In this document: positions 51,314 through 60,756 of the stretch, in pieces
How the letters are laid out: each line of letters begins with the position of its first letter
Position numbering within the stretch: the first letter of the stretch is position 1
Assembly: GCF_024159265.1 (NCBI RefSeq)
Contig: NZ_JAMYWY010000001.1
Span: forward strand, 5,332,001 to 5,396,000
Reading direction: 5' to 3'
Origin: Paenibacillus sp. 1781tsa1
GTDB taxonomy: Bacteria > Bacillota > Bacilli > Paenibacillales > Paenibacillaceae
Length of the DNA: 64,000 nt
Notes under the pieces: model-generated
Databases searched by the model: none
What the model saw: the letters and a program-made list of their open reading frames with translations, nothing else
What the model was told of the DNA's origin: nothing
Made by a program: the position numbers and the translations under genes

Positions 51314-52893
51314 CTCAGGAAACGACAACAACGACAACATCGGTACAAGGACAAGGACAATCGGAAACGGGTGCCTCTGTCTCCACTCCGGCTCAATCTG
51401 AGACAGCTACAACATTCAGCGCACAGACCTTATCTCCTGCTCCGGAACAATCATTGATCTTTGAACTCAGCAGCCCTGGACGTGTCGCTTATTCTCTGCC
51501 AGAATGTGACGTTCCTCGTCAGGCTGCCGACACGTTGATTCCCCGGGAAATGCTCCGTTCGGAAGCAGCCGCACTACCGGAAGTGTTCGAGGTAGATGTT
51601 ATCAGGCACTATACCGCGCTGTCCCGCCGCAACTTCGGCGTTGATAACGGATTTTATCCACTGGGCTCTTGTACAATGAAATACAATCCCAAGATTAATG
51701 AGGATGTTGCACGTTATAATGGTTTTGCCAAAATCCATCCGTACCAGCATGAATCCAGCATTCAAGGTGCACTTGAACTGTTGTATACGTTGCAAAATGA
51801 CCTTGCGGGGCTGACAGGTATGGACGCTGTGACCTTACAACCAGCCGCTGGTGCCCATGGAGAATGGACTGGACTTATGATGATTCGTGCCTACCACGAA
51901 GGTCGTGGTGAACAGCGTACCAAAGTCATCGTGCCCGATTCTTCTCACGGCACCAACCCGGCAAGTGCAACCGTTGCAGGATTTGAGACCGTGACGATTC
52001 CATCCCGCGCAGACGGACTGGTTGATCTGGACGCACTCCGTGCAGCCGTTGGCTCGGATACAGCAGCATTGATGCTGACGAACCCGAATACACTTGGTTT
52101 GTTCGAGAAAGACATTCAGGAGATTGCATCCATCGTACATCAGGCTGGTGGCTTGCTGTACTACGATGGCGCGAACTCCAATGCCATTATGGGCATTACC
52201 CGTCCGGGTGATATGGGCTTTGATGTGGTGCATCTGAACTTGCACAAAACGATGAGCACGCCTCATGGCGGCGGTGGACCTGGTGCCGGACCCGTCGGGG
52301 TGAAGAGCCGTCTGATCCCGTTCCTGCCTAAACCGATGGTGATCAAAAATGATGATGGTGTGTATTCACTGGACCGTGAAGGAGATCAATCCATTGGTCG
52401 GGTCAAAGCTTATTATGGCAACTTCGGTATTTTGGTACGTGCCTATGCCTACATTCGCACCTATGGACCGGAAGGCTTGCGCCGTGTATCTGAGTGTGCG
52501 GTACTGAATGCCAACTATATGATGGCCCGTCTCGCACCTTACTACGAGATTCCGTATCCAGGGGTATGCAAACATGAATTCGTCATGTCTGGTCGGGGAT
52601 TGAAACAATATGGTGTGCGTACACTGGATGTTGCCAAACGATTACTTGATTTTGGATATCACCCGCCAACGGTGTACTTCCCGCTCAACGTTGAGGAATG
52701 CATCATGATCGAGCCGACGGAAACCGAAAGTAAAGAAACACTGGATGGGTTTATTGATACGATGATACGGATTGCCAAAGAAGCGGAAGAGACGCCAGAA
52801 TTGGTACTCAACGCACCTTACGGAACACCGGTCACTCGTCTTGATGAGACTACAGCGGCCCGCAAACCTGTACTGAACTGCGCGTGCAATTAA
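51310..52893 (+). CDS. gcvPB: glycine dehydrogenase (decarboxylating) subunit 2, with N-terminal extension
   Basis: A 527-aa PLP-binding half of the P protein; Lys is in 'LNLHKTMSTPHGGGGPG', and the Gly-rich loop follows. It decarboxylates glycine and passes the aminomethyl group to GcvH. The GTG start overlaps the gcvPA stop and has GGAGG 7 nt upstream, so the start is firm. About 45 residues precede the usual N-terminus ('IFELSSPGRVAYSLPE'); they are rich in Thr, Ser and Gln (MTQETTTTTTSVQGQGQ), look disordered, and are absent from the usual ~488-residue proteins. A strong terminator follows. Confidence 0.95.
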   Translation: MTQETTTTTTSVQGQGQSETGASVSTPAQSETATTFSAQTLSPAPEQSLIFELSSPGRVAYSLPECDVPRQAADTLIPREMLRSEAAALPEVFEVDVIRHYTALSRRNFGVDNGFYPLGSCTMKYNPKINEDVARYNGFAKIHPYQHESSIQGALELLYTLQNDLAGLTGMDAVTLQPAAGAHGEWTGLMMIRAYHEGRGEQRTKVIVPDSSHGTNPASATVAGFETVTIPSRADGLVDLDALRAAVGSDTAALMLTNPNTLGLFEKDIQEIASIVHQAGGLLYYDGANSNAIMGITRPGDMGFDVVHLNLHKTMSTPHGGGGPGAGPVGVKSRLIPFLPKPMVIKNDDGVYSLDREGDQSIGRVKAYYGNFGILVRAYAYIRTYGPEGLRRVSECAVLNANYMMARLAPYYEIPYPGVCKHEFVMSGRGLKQYGVRTLDVAKRLLDFGYHPPTVYFPLNVEECIMIEPTETESKETLDGFIDTMIRIAKEAEETPELVLNAPYGTPVTRLDETTAARKPVLNCACN

Positions 52894-52912
52894 TCAAATC
52901 ATTGTTATCACG

Positions 52913-52949
52913 AAAGCTCTTGCTGACATTCCAATCAGCAAGAGCTTTT
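52913..52949 (+). terminator. terminator of the gcv operon
   Basis: A 14-bp perfect stem (AAAGCTCTTGCTGA and complement) with an 8-nt loop and trailing T's, 20 nt after gcvPB. Confidence 0.9.
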
Positions 52950-53613
52950 CGAGTTGCCTTCCCTTTTAAAGATGCCACTGTTATTACTCACCATCATCCT
53001 GCTAGAGCATGTCTCAACGCAGGCAAGTCATGCTCCGACGTATGCCAGCATCTTAGGTCTGAGGTCTGGAAGCCCAGACTTTCGGATGCCTGAGACGGAT
53101 AGTACCAAGCCAGAACATGTTCTAACGAATCCAGGATGTCTTATTTGGCCTCCACAGGCCACTCTTTCAATTCTTAGGAACATCAGACACGTTATTTCTA
53201 TAGATACCCTCACAATAATGCTAAAAATGGCTGTATAGTCCGACATAACGTGTCTCAGGTTCTTTAGATTTCTGCTGGTGCTTCAAATCCCGGACTAAGA
53301 TGTCTCAGATTCCTTAGCAGCACAGCGCCTAATGCCCAAAGCTCATCCCCCAGTTCCCCCACAGTGCTAATCCCTTAGCTTTTATACTTTAGCTTTTGTC
53401 CTTTAGCTTTAATCCTTAGCTCTCCTCTCTTAGTTCTTTGCACTTTCACTTATGAATTACGCATTCTCCACTCAAGAACGCCGCCTTGCAATTCAGAATA
53501 CAGCATATTTGTCTACTTTAGCCACGTTCAGTCTCCCTTCAGTTCGCAGACCAAGGTTTAAAGAACCGTTTGTTTACACACGTGAGTCCGAATCACATTA
53601 TCCTGTTGATAAC
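52950..53613. repeat. gene-free stretch with repeats
   Basis: No convincing gene in about 660 bp. Short overlapping ORFs lack ribosome sites. The region holds a 23-bp imperfect inverted repeat (53173-53195 and 53245-53267, 19 of 23 matching), a third, direct copy of its TGTCTCAG-TTC-TTAG core at 53301-53317, and a tandem 14-bp repeat (CTTTAGCTTTTRTC type) with three units at 53373-53414 and degenerate units after it. Function unknown. Confidence 0.6.
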
Positions 53614-53652
53614 AAAAAAAGCCGATATCCACAATGAATCGCGGATACCGGC
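53614..53652 (-). terminator. terminator of the ptsG-ptsH-ptsI genes
   Basis: A hairpin with GCCGGTATCC/GGATATCGGC arms (one G-U pair) and a seven-T run on the minus strand, about 77 nt after ptsI. Confidence 0.85.
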
Positions 53653-53728
53653 AAAATTGCTGCACGACTGCAGCTTTTTATCGGAAAAAGAAACCCTTAA
53701 AATCGGGTGGAAACCCCGTAAAATTACA

Positions 53729-55441
53729 TTACGCTTGAATGCTTTGAACCAATTCAACGACTTGTTCAGCCGTTTGCATATCCAGAGCTTTAGCAGCCAG
53801 TTCCTGCATATCCGCACGGGACAGCTTCGTGATCTGACTACGAGCTGGCAGAATGGATGTTGCGCTCATGCTGAACTCATCCAATCCAAGGCCGAGCAGC
53901 AATGGAATTGCTGTTTCGTCTCCTGCCATCTCACCGCACATGCCAACCCATTTGCCTTCACGATGTGCTGCATCGATAACCATTTTAACCAAACGCAAAA
54001 TGGCTGGGTTGTAAGGTTGGTACAGATAAGCTACACGTTCGTTCATACGGTCTGCTGCCATTGTGTATTGAATCAGATCGTTCGTTCCGATACTGAAGAA
54101 ATCCACCTCTTTGGCAAACTGATCCGCCAGAACTGCAGTCGAAGGAATTTCGACCATGATTCCGAGTTGAATGCTGTCAGAAACAGCAATACCCTCAGCA
54201 ACCAGCTTCTCTTTCTCTTCGAGCAAGACAGCTTTTGCTTCACGGAATTCACCCAGTGTTGCGATCATTGGGAACATGACACGCAGGTTTCCATGTACGC
54301 TTGCACGCAGCAATGCACGCAATTGTGTACGGAAGATATCCAGACGGTCCAGACACAGACGAACTGCGCGGAAGCCGAGGAATGGATTCATTTCTTTTGG
54401 CAGATCCAGGTATGGAAGCTCTTTGTCTCCACCGATGTCGAGTGTACGAACAACAACAGGTTTGCCTTCCATTTTTTCCAGTACCGCTTTGTAAGCATTA
54501 TACTGAATGTCTTCGGAAGGAAGCTTGTCTCTGCCCATGTACAGGAACTCGGTACGGTACAGGCCTACTGCCTCGCCGCCATTCTCCAGAACACCCGTTA
54601 CATCATTTGGTGTACCAATGTTGGCTGCAAGTTCAACATGAACGTTGTCCACAGTTACCGTTGGCTCATCACGCAGTTTTCTCCACTCTGCACGTTGTGC
54701 ATCATACTGTTCCTGTTTGGCACGGTATTCAGCAATAACTTCATCAGTAGGGTTAACCAGCACGTGACCATCCAGACCGTCAACAATGATCATATCGCCT
54801 TGTTTCGCTTGAGCCAAGATGTCCTTGGTTCCAACGACAGCTGGAATCTCAAGAGAGCGAGCCATGATCGCTGAGTGAGAAGTACGTCCACCAATGTTGG
54901 TTGCGAAACCTTTAACAAATTGGCGATTCAATTGAGCCGTATCGGAAGGCGTCAGATCCTCCGCAAGCACGATCACTTCTTCATTGATCTCAGCCGGACT
55001 CATGAAGTCGATACCAAGCAAGTGATTTAGCACACGTTTGGTAACGTCACGCATATCTGCTGCACGTTCCTGCAGGTATGCACTCTTCATGTTCTCAAAC
55101 ATGGAGATAAATTGCGATGCCGTTTCGTTCAAAGCAAATTCTGCATTGATCATGTCATCTGCAATTCTAGCTTTAACCGGATCAATCAGTTCCGGGTCAT
55201 TCAGAATGAGCAAATGCGAAGCAAAAATCTCAGCTTTTTTCTCGCCAAGCTCTTGTAAAGTACGCTCTTTGATCGCCTCAAGCTCAGCCTGGGATTTACC
55301 CAGAGCTGAGTCGAGTTTTGCGATCTCTGCGTCAACGTCGTTAATTTGGCGTTTTTCTACAGAGTAGTCAGGATGCTCCAAGATAAACGCCTTGGCGATA
55401 GCAATACCCGCCGAAGCCGCGATCCCGGAGACATTAAGCAT
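53729..55441 (-). CDS. ptsI: phosphoenolpyruvate-protein phosphotransferase (PTS Enzyme I)
   Basis: A 570-aa Enzyme I that moves phosphate from PEP to HPr. The N-terminal half has the phospho-His in 'GGRTSHSAIMARSLEIP' (about 191); the C-terminal PEP barrel shows 'RTEFLYMGRD', 'GIMVEIPSTAVLAD' and 'GTNDLIQYTMAADR'. The start (ATG, MLNVSG) overlaps the ptsH stop by 8 nt. Length is normal. It supplies phosphate to PtsG and to the mannitol PTS encoded nearby. Confidence 0.97.
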   Translation of the reverse strand: MLNVSGIAASAGIAIAKAFILEHPDYSVEKRQINDVDAEIAKLDSALGKSQAELEAIKERTLQELGEKKAEIFASHLLILNDPELIDPVKARIADDMINAEFALNETASQFISMFENMKSAYLQERAADMRDVTKRVLNHLLGIDFMSPAEINEEVIVLAEDLTPSDTAQLNRQFVKGFATNIGGRTSHSAIMARSLEIPAVVGTKDILAQAKQGDMIIVDGLDGHVLVNPTDEVIAEYRAKQEQYDAQRAEWRKLRDEPTVTVDNVHVELAANIGTPNDVTGVLENGGEAVGLYRTEFLYMGRDKLPSEDIQYNAYKAVLEKMEGKPVVVRTLDIGGDKELPYLDLPKEMNPFLGFRAVRLCLDRLDIFRTQLRALLRASVHGNLRVMFPMIATLGEFREAKAVLLEEKEKLVAEGIAVSDSIQLGIMVEIPSTAVLADQFAKEVDFFSIGTNDLIQYTMAADRMNERVAYLYQPYNPAILRLVKMVIDAAHREGKWVGMCGEMAGDETAIPLLLGLGLDEFSMSATSILPARSQITKLSRADMQELAAKALDMQTAEQVVELVQSIQA

Positions 55442-55709
55442 TAATTTCGCCCAACCCTTCGTTAACCATAACGTCAGTCAAAGCTTGAAGAGCTTCAGCT
55501 TCGCCTTCGCCTTCAACGATAATGCTGATGGTGTCGCCTTGTTCCAATCCGAGGGAAAGAACACCCAGAATGGATTTCAACGTTACTTTTTTACCGTTTG
55601 CTTCTGCAAAGGATTCTGCACCTTTGAATTTGTTTGCTGTATTAACCAGGGCTGTCGCCGGACGTGCGTGGATACCATCTTCGTCTGTAATTCTGAATGT
55701 TTGTTGCAT
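55434..55709 (-). CDS. ptsH: HPr phosphocarrier protein
   Basis: A 91-aa HPr with the catalytic His in GIHARPAT and the regulatory Ser in VTLKSILGVLSLG. Phosphorylation on that Ser by HPr kinase makes HPr the CcpA co-repressor, so the candidate cre sites in the window fit. The ATG at 55709 (MQQTFRI) has AAGTGAG 9 nt upstream and gives the normal HPr length; in-frame ATG codons three and 14 codons upstream are less likely. It lies 77 nt after ptsG. Confidence 0.96.
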   Translation of the reverse strand: MQQTFRITDEDGIHARPATALVNTANKFKGAESFAEANGKKVTLKSILGVLSLGLEQGDTISIIVEGEGEAEALQALTDVMVNEGLGEINA

Positions 55710-55786
55710 TACAATCATCTCACTTTCAGTAATTTGGTTTTGGCATTGCATATATTTACACTAGCTTGCCATCGTCGTAACACTTC

Positions 55787-57838
55787 TTATTTTATCTCAA
55801 TGATTGGCTGATCGCCAACTTTCAGCACTCCACTCTTCTTCAGGGTTACCGTGGAGCCCTCTGGCAGGTTGGTGAAAATAACTGGCGAAATGATGGATGG
55901 AGCGTTTGCTTTCACATACTCCAGATCCACTTCCATAATCGGCTGACCAGCCGATACCAGATCACCTTCCTGTACCAGTACGTTAAAGCCTTGACCCTTC
56001 AGCTTCACCGTATTGACACCTATATGAACAAGCACTTCCTTGCCTCCGTCGGACATGATGCCCACGGCATGTTTGCTTGGAAATACATTAAACACTTTAC
56101 CATACACAGGAGAAGTTATTGTACCATCATGTGGCAAAATTGCGAATCCATCACCTGTCATTTTCTCAGCAAAGACTGGATCAGGTACATTCGTAATGTC
56201 CATCAACTCACCATTGACTGGCATGACGATGTCCTCAGCAACAATACGCTCGCCTTGTTCACCTTGTGCCTTCTCCTCTTCTGGAGTTGGTTTGGCTGCT
56301 ACTGGCGTTGGTGCTGGTGTTCGTCCTGCAATAATATCCTGCATTTGAGATTTAATCGTGTCGGAACGTGTTCCGAAGATGGCTTGAACATTATTACCCA
56401 CTTCAAGCACACCGGATGCACCCAATTGTTTCAAACGATCTTTTTTCACATTGGATTTCTCATTGACTTCAATCCGCAAACGAGTAATACAAGCGTCCAG
56501 ATGTTTGATATTTTCCTTGCCACCGAAAGCTTCGAGAATGTTATGGGGCAGGTCATCCGTTGAACCTGAGCCTCCGCCAGATTCAGTTTCAGGTGTTGCA
56601 TCTTCACGTCCTGGTGTTTTGAGATTGAATTTGCGGATGATAAACCGGAAACCGAAGTAATAGATTACCGCAAGAATCAATCCGACAATAATTACGTCCC
56701 ACCATGGTGTACGGTTTGGAATAATACCAAAGATCAGGAAGTCAATGAACCCACCGGAGAAGGTCATACCGATCTTCACACCCAGAATTTGCATGGTCAT
56801 GAAAGACAAACCTGCAAAGATACAGTGTACTGCAAACAGGATTGGTGCTACAAACAGGAACGAGAATTCAAGTGGTTCTGTGATACCTGTCAGGAATGAG
56901 GTCAGCGCAGCTGAACCCATGATACCTGCAACATACTTTTTGTGTTCCGGTCTTGCTTCATGGTACATCGCAAGAGCGGCCGCTGGCAAACCAAACATCA
57001 TGAACGGGAATTTACCAACTTGGAATGTTCCCGCTGTGAGGTTAACACCATCACGCAATTGATTGAAGAAGATTTGTTGGTCACCACGAATGACATCTCC
57101 AGCTTTGTTCACATACTCACCGAACTCAAACCAGAATGGGGAGTAGAAAATGTGGTGAAGACCAAACGGAATTAATGACCGTTCCACGACACCGAAGATA
57201 AATGCCGACAACGTCGGGCTTGTATCGACCATGAAGTGAGACACAGCATTCAATCCATTTTGAATCGGTGGCCAGATAATCACCAGAACTAATCCCAGCA
57301 AGAGGGAAACAACCGAAGTGACAATCGGAACAAAACGTTTACCTGCAAAGAATCCCAGGTAGGACGGCAGTTCGATTTTGAAAAATCGATTGTAACAGAG
57401 CGCGGCGGCAATACCTATGATAATACCTCCGAATACGCCTGTACTCAATGTTGGGATACCCAGGATGCTGGCATAACCCGGTACTTCGCCGATCATTGCT
57501 GGTGTAACCCCTACAGCTGTACCCAGTGTGACGTTCATGACCAGATAACCGATGATGGCTGCAAGACCCGCAACCCCTTCGCCACCGGCCAATCCGACGG
57601 CTACACCGACGGCGAACAGCAATGCCAGATTATCAAACACGATCTGACCTGCGTTCATCATAATTGTTGCGATCGAGTTCACCCAAGGGGTGTCGAGCGC
57701 CGTTACATATTGCAAGAAATCTGGATTAACCAGCATGTTACCGATTCCGAGCAGCAATCCTGCCGCTGGTAGAATGGCTACAGGCAACATGAGGGCTTTA
57801 CCTACTCTTTGCAATACACCAAAAAGCTTTTTAAACAT
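55787..57838 (-). CDS. ptsG: glucose PTS EIICBA
   Basis: A 683-aa glucose permease and kinase: EIIC membrane domain (1-410, about ten helices, 'FGLPAAALAMYHEA'), EIIB domain with phospho-Cys in 'HLDACITRLRIEV' (about 457), a Thr/Pro/Glu-rich linker (TPAPTPVAAKPTPEEEKAQG), and EIIA-Glc with the His in 'VHIGVNTVKLKGQGF' (about 598). AAAGGGAG is about 10 nt before the ATG. Upstream is a RAT/terminator leader, so expression should depend on GlcT, encoded immediately before. Order glcT-ptsG-ptsH-ptsI is as in Bacillus. Confidence 0.97.
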   Translation of the reverse strand: MFKKLFGVLQRVGKALMLPVAILPAAGLLLGIGNMLVNPDFLQYVTALDTPWVNSIATIMMNAGQIVFDNLALLFAVGVAVGLAGGEGVAGLAAIIGYLVMNVTLGTAVGVTPAMIGEVPGYASILGIPTLSTGVFGGIIIGIAAALCYNRFFKIELPSYLGFFAGKRFVPIVTSVVSLLLGLVLVIIWPPIQNGLNAVSHFMVDTSPTLSAFIFGVVERSLIPFGLHHIFYSPFWFEFGEYVNKAGDVIRGDQQIFFNQLRDGVNLTAGTFQVGKFPFMMFGLPAAALAMYHEARPEHKKYVAGIMGSAALTSFLTGITEPLEFSFLFVAPILFAVHCIFAGLSFMTMQILGVKIGMTFSGGFIDFLIFGIIPNRTPWWDVIIVGLILAVIYYFGFRFIIRKFNLKTPGREDATPETESGGGSGSTDDLPHNILEAFGGKENIKHLDACITRLRIEVNEKSNVKKDRLKQLGASGVLEVGNNVQAIFGTRSDTIKSQMQDIIAGRTPAPTPVAAKPTPEEEKAQGEQGERIVAEDIVMPVNGELMDITNVPDPVFAEKMTGDGFAILPHDGTITSPVYGKVFNVFPSKHAVGIMSDGGKEVLVHIGVNTVKLKGQGFNVLVQEGDLVSAGQPIMEVDLEYVKANAPSIISPVIFTNLPEGSTVTLKKSGVLKVGDQPIIEIK

Positions 57839-57894
57839 CGCGTCGTATCTCCCTTTCGTCTAAGTTATATGTTGTGATGCAAGCAAGGGAACAC

Positions 57895-58012
57895 AAAAAA
57901 GGCATGAATTAATAAAGTAAACTGTGCCAACCTTGGGGTATAGCATACCCTGTACAAGGAAAGAACAATCACACTTTAATTAACTCATGCCTGATCGAGT
58001 CAGTAACACGTC
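57895..58012 (-). promoter_or_regulatory. ptsG leader: RAT element overlapping a terminator
   Basis: On the minus strand, GTGTTACTGACTCGATCAGG and the following bases (58010-57984) match the ribonucleic antiterminator pattern bound by GlcT/LicT-type proteins. It overlaps the 5' arm of a long hairpin: ACTTTAATTAACTCATGCC (57974-57992, plus strand) pairs with GGCATGAATTAATAAAGT (57901-57918), and six T follow. A second hairpin (57930-57959) fills the loop. Binding of GlcT would prevent the terminator and let ptsG be transcribed. Confidence 0.85.
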
Positions 58013-58124
58013 ACTTATGTTTATTCAGTTGCTTGATTACGGAAATCATTGTAGCACCAGTTCTAATCTATTGCAAGCCTTTACACCAAAAAAATAAATT
58101 CCGCATTCTATCACTGGAATGATC

Positions 58125-58979
58125 TCACTTACTCTCTTCTTCCTTCCGTTGATTCAGCCGTTGCAGGTGAATGGTCAGATAGCCTACCTCCGCAGGATAA
58201 ACAGGCAGATTCAGTCTTTTCTCCATCACTTTGGTCAGTTTCCATGCAAGCGAGTACATTTCAGGATACTCCAACTTCAGCAGGGAATCCAACTTATGAA
58301 GCTCTTCCACTTTGTCTCCACGGCGAACACGCTCAAGGGCGAAACGAAGATGAGTCAACAAACGAGAGTAATCCAGCGATTCCGTTTCAAACGAATACTC
58401 GAGTTGATTGGATACCAGATTCACCAAATCCGTGATCAATTGAGAATGCTCACGTACTTGGGATATATTTTGATTGGTCATTGCACTATAGATATGGAGC
58501 GCAACAAAACCAATCTCGTCCATCCCGAGATCTACACCCATTCTCTCCTTGATCAGACGAACAGCGTAATCTGCCATTCGATATTCTTCCGGATAAATCT
58601 CGCGAGTCTCATATAAAAAAGGATTTTGTATGACGATACCCTGCTCTTTGCGTTTTAACGCGAAAGAAATGTGATCGGTTAATGCAATATGAATATGTTC
58701 ATTCAGAGGAACATCCGTACGCTCTGCAATATACGTAATAACTTCGTTAATAATCTCGATCAGTGCTTCATCCACCTGTGGAAGAAGCTGTTTGTACTGC
58801 TCTTGCTCCTGCTGGTTTTTCAAAATGAACATTTTCTCCACAGCCATCAATGGAATGTGATCACTCGGTTTTCGGTTAAAGCCAATGCCTTTACCAATAA
58901 CAACGACTTCCCCGTGTTCAGGATGCTGTGCAATGATTACATTATTATTTAGCGCTTTATCTACATGCAGGCTGCTCAT
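58125..58979 (-). CDS. glcT: BglG-family transcription antiterminator GlcT
   Basis: A 284-aa RNA-binding antiterminator: CAT domain (about 1-57; 'KALNNNVIIAQHP', 'GKGIGFNRKPSD'), PRD1 (about 65-170) and PRD2 (175-284) with conserved histidines ('NEHIHIALTDHISFALKRK', 'GFVALHIYS', 'YLTIHLQRL'). In the family, PTS-dependent phosphorylation of the PRDs decides dimerisation and RAT binding. The ATG at 58979 (AGAGGTG, 6 nt) is preferred over a GTG seven codons upstream. It is encoded just before ptsG, whose RAT it should bind. Confidence 0.95.
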   Translation of the reverse strand: MSSLHVDKALNNNVIIAQHPEHGEVVVIGKGIGFNRKPSDHIPLMAVEKMFILKNQQEQEQYKQLLPQVDEALIEIINEVITYIAERTDVPLNEHIHIALTDHISFALKRKEQGIVIQNPFLYETREIYPEEYRMADYAVRLIKERMGVDLGMDEIGFVALHIYSAMTNQNISQVREHSQLITDLVNLVSNQLEYSFETESLDYSRLLTHLRFALERVRRGDKVEELHKLDSLLKLEYPEMYSLAWKLTKVMEKRLNLPVYPAEVGYLTIHLQRLNQRKEEESK

Positions 58980-59040
58980 TGTTTGCACCTCTTTTTTCAC
59001 ACCATCTTAGGTGTGATTAAGTCACACCCTATTACGAACG

Positions 59041-59078
59041 AAAAGACACCCGGAGCGGGCAATCCGCGCCGGACGTCT
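59041..59078 (-). terminator. terminator after floT
   Basis: A GC-rich, slightly imperfect hairpin (AGACGTCCGGCGCGG pairing with CCGCTCCGGGTGTCT) followed by TTTTC on the minus strand, about 68 nt after the floT stop. Confidence 0.7.
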
Positions 59079-59145
59079 CGCTTAAAAAGTAACAAAAATT
59101 CGCCTTAAGGTCAATAGAGCAACCATGCAAGATTTAAGTACTTCT

Positions 59146-60693
59146 TTACTCGTCAACTCCAGCTCTTTCCACAATCTTGTCGATTATAGAAGGAGTTGTA
59201 ACAGCCTCGCTCTGTTGAATGGCAACTGGCGCAGGTGTTTTGGACTTGGTAAGGCCTTTAATAAGCTGCTCTACATCGATGCCGGATACACTCTTGAGCA
59301 TCTCTGGAGCCGTAGCCATAAGTTCAGTAACATAGTTACTCACTCGCGCTGCACCTTCACCTTTACCTGTATCTACCACCGTCAGTTTATCAATAGATGC
59401 AATTGGCTCTGCAATTTTGCCAGCCAGTTCAGGCAGCATTTTGACAATGATGTCGAGTACAGCCGCTTCGCCAAACTTCTGGAACGCCTCGGCCAGTTTT
59501 TCCTTCGCTTCCGCTTCGGCAAGACCACGCAAACGAATAACTTCTGCATCCGCTGTACCTTTGGCAAGTTCCGCATCCGCCATCGCCTGACCTTCGAGTC
59601 GCTTCTGTTCAGCTGTTGCTTTGGCATGTGTCTCGATGGAATACTGTACAGCATCGGCTTCACGCATTCTTTTGGCTTTATCCGCCTCAGCAGCCTGTTC
59701 CACCGCATAACGATCTGCTTCTGCCTTTTTCTTCACTTCAGCATCATATTGCTTCTCACGTACGACAATTTCTTTTTCCTGGAGATCGATCTCACGTTCT
59801 TTACGAACGAGTTCAACCTTCATTTCTTCTTCCACCACGGTCTGTCTTGCACGGGCTTCATGGATATGGTATGCCTGATCGGCTTCCGCTTTGGCTGTAT
59901 CCTGATCCCGCTTAAACGTGGCTACTTTCAGTTCCTTCTCTTTGGCTGCCTCGGCGATATTGGTATCACGCAGCAACTCTGCTTTTTGACCTTGCTCTTC
60001 CGCATTGGCCTTCTGAATACGTGCATCACGCATCGCTTCGGCTTCGGCAATCTCGGCATCACGCTTCACAGCAGCAATTCTTGGTTTACCAAGAGCATCC
60101 AGGTAGCCCTGTTTGTCACGAACATCCTTGATGGTAAAGGAGACAATCTGCAGTCCCATTTTCTTCAGATCTCTAGCTGCTACGCCTTGAACCTCTTGCG
60201 CAAACCGATCCCGGTTCCGATATACTTCTTCCACCGTCATTGTACCGAGGATGGCCCGCAAATGCCCCTCCAGTACCTCCTGTGCTTCGCTTCTCAGCGC
60301 TTCTACAGGTTTACCGATGAATTGCTCAGCTGCCGTAGCAACGTCCTCTACAGCGCCACCGACCTTGATAATAGCGACACCATCTGCAATTACTGGAACA
60401 CCTTGCTCCGTATACACTTCAGGTGTGGAGACATCCAGCTTGTGGGACAACAAGGAGATAAACTCAGATTGCTGGAACACGGGCAGGATAAATGCACCGC
60501 CACCACGAACAATCTTAATTTTTCGGCCAGAATCATCATCGGAGATATTCTTGCTACCTAGGAAAGACCCCGTAACGATCATCGCCTCATCCGGTCCAAC
60601 CGTTTTGTATCTCGCCCAAAAAGCCAATCCCAATATCAGAATCACACCAACAACAACGGCAGGTATCAACAACACATCCCAATCTAAATTCAT
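59146..60693 (-). CDS. floT: flotillin-like protein FloT (YuaG-type)
   Basis: A 515-aa membrane-associated SPFH/PHB-domain protein that scaffolds functional membrane microdomains. Residues 8-28 are a hydrophobic membrane anchor (LLIPAVVVGVILILGLAFWA); SPFH domain about 35-220; a long Ala/Glu/Arg-rich coiled coil (about 215-400, 'EAEIAEAEAMRDARIQKANA') with EA repeats; C-terminal oligomerisation region to 515. AAGGGGAGAGA precedes the ATG. It follows the NfeD-type gene (63 nt gap), as in yuaF-floT of B. subtilis. Confidence 0.95.
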   Translation of the reverse strand: MNLDWDVLLIPAVVVGVILILGLAFWARYKTVGPDEAMIVTGSFLGSKNISDDDSGRKIKIVRGGGAFILPVFQQSEFISLLSHKLDVSTPEVYTEQGVPVIADGVAIIKVGGAVEDVATAAEQFIGKPVEALRSEAQEVLEGHLRAILGTMTVEEVYRNRDRFAQEVQGVAARDLKKMGLQIVSFTIKDVRDKQGYLDALGKPRIAAVKRDAEIAEAEAMRDARIQKANAEEQGQKAELLRDTNIAEAAKEKELKVATFKRDQDTAKAEADQAYHIHEARARQTVVEEEMKVELVRKEREIDLQEKEIVVREKQYDAEVKKKAEADRYAVEQAAEADKAKRMREADAVQYSIETHAKATAEQKRLEGQAMADAELAKGTADAEVIRLRGLAEAEAKEKLAEAFQKFGEAAVLDIIVKMLPELAGKIAEPIASIDKLTVVDTGKGEGAARVSNYVTELMATAPEMLKSVSGIDVEQLIKGLTKSKTPAPVAIQQSEAVTTPSIIDKIVERAGVDE

Positions 60694-60756
60694 TCCACAT
60701 CTCTCCCCTTATTCATTCATGATGAGTGCTTAAACTACTTAGGCGATAAAAATACT

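Noticed and set aside
52950..53613. CRISPR-like array in the repeat-rich stretch
   Set aside because: Repeat units are adjacent and short, without regular unique spacers, and no cas gene is present.
53570..54874. 434-codon open frame on the plus strand opposite ptsI
   Set aside because: Antisense to the well-supported ptsI gene, with a Cys/His/Phe-rich translation typical of a shadow frame.
59125..60561. 478-codon open frame on the plus strand opposite floT
   Set aside because: Antisense shadow of the flotillin coding sequence; no ribosome site and no protein-like composition.
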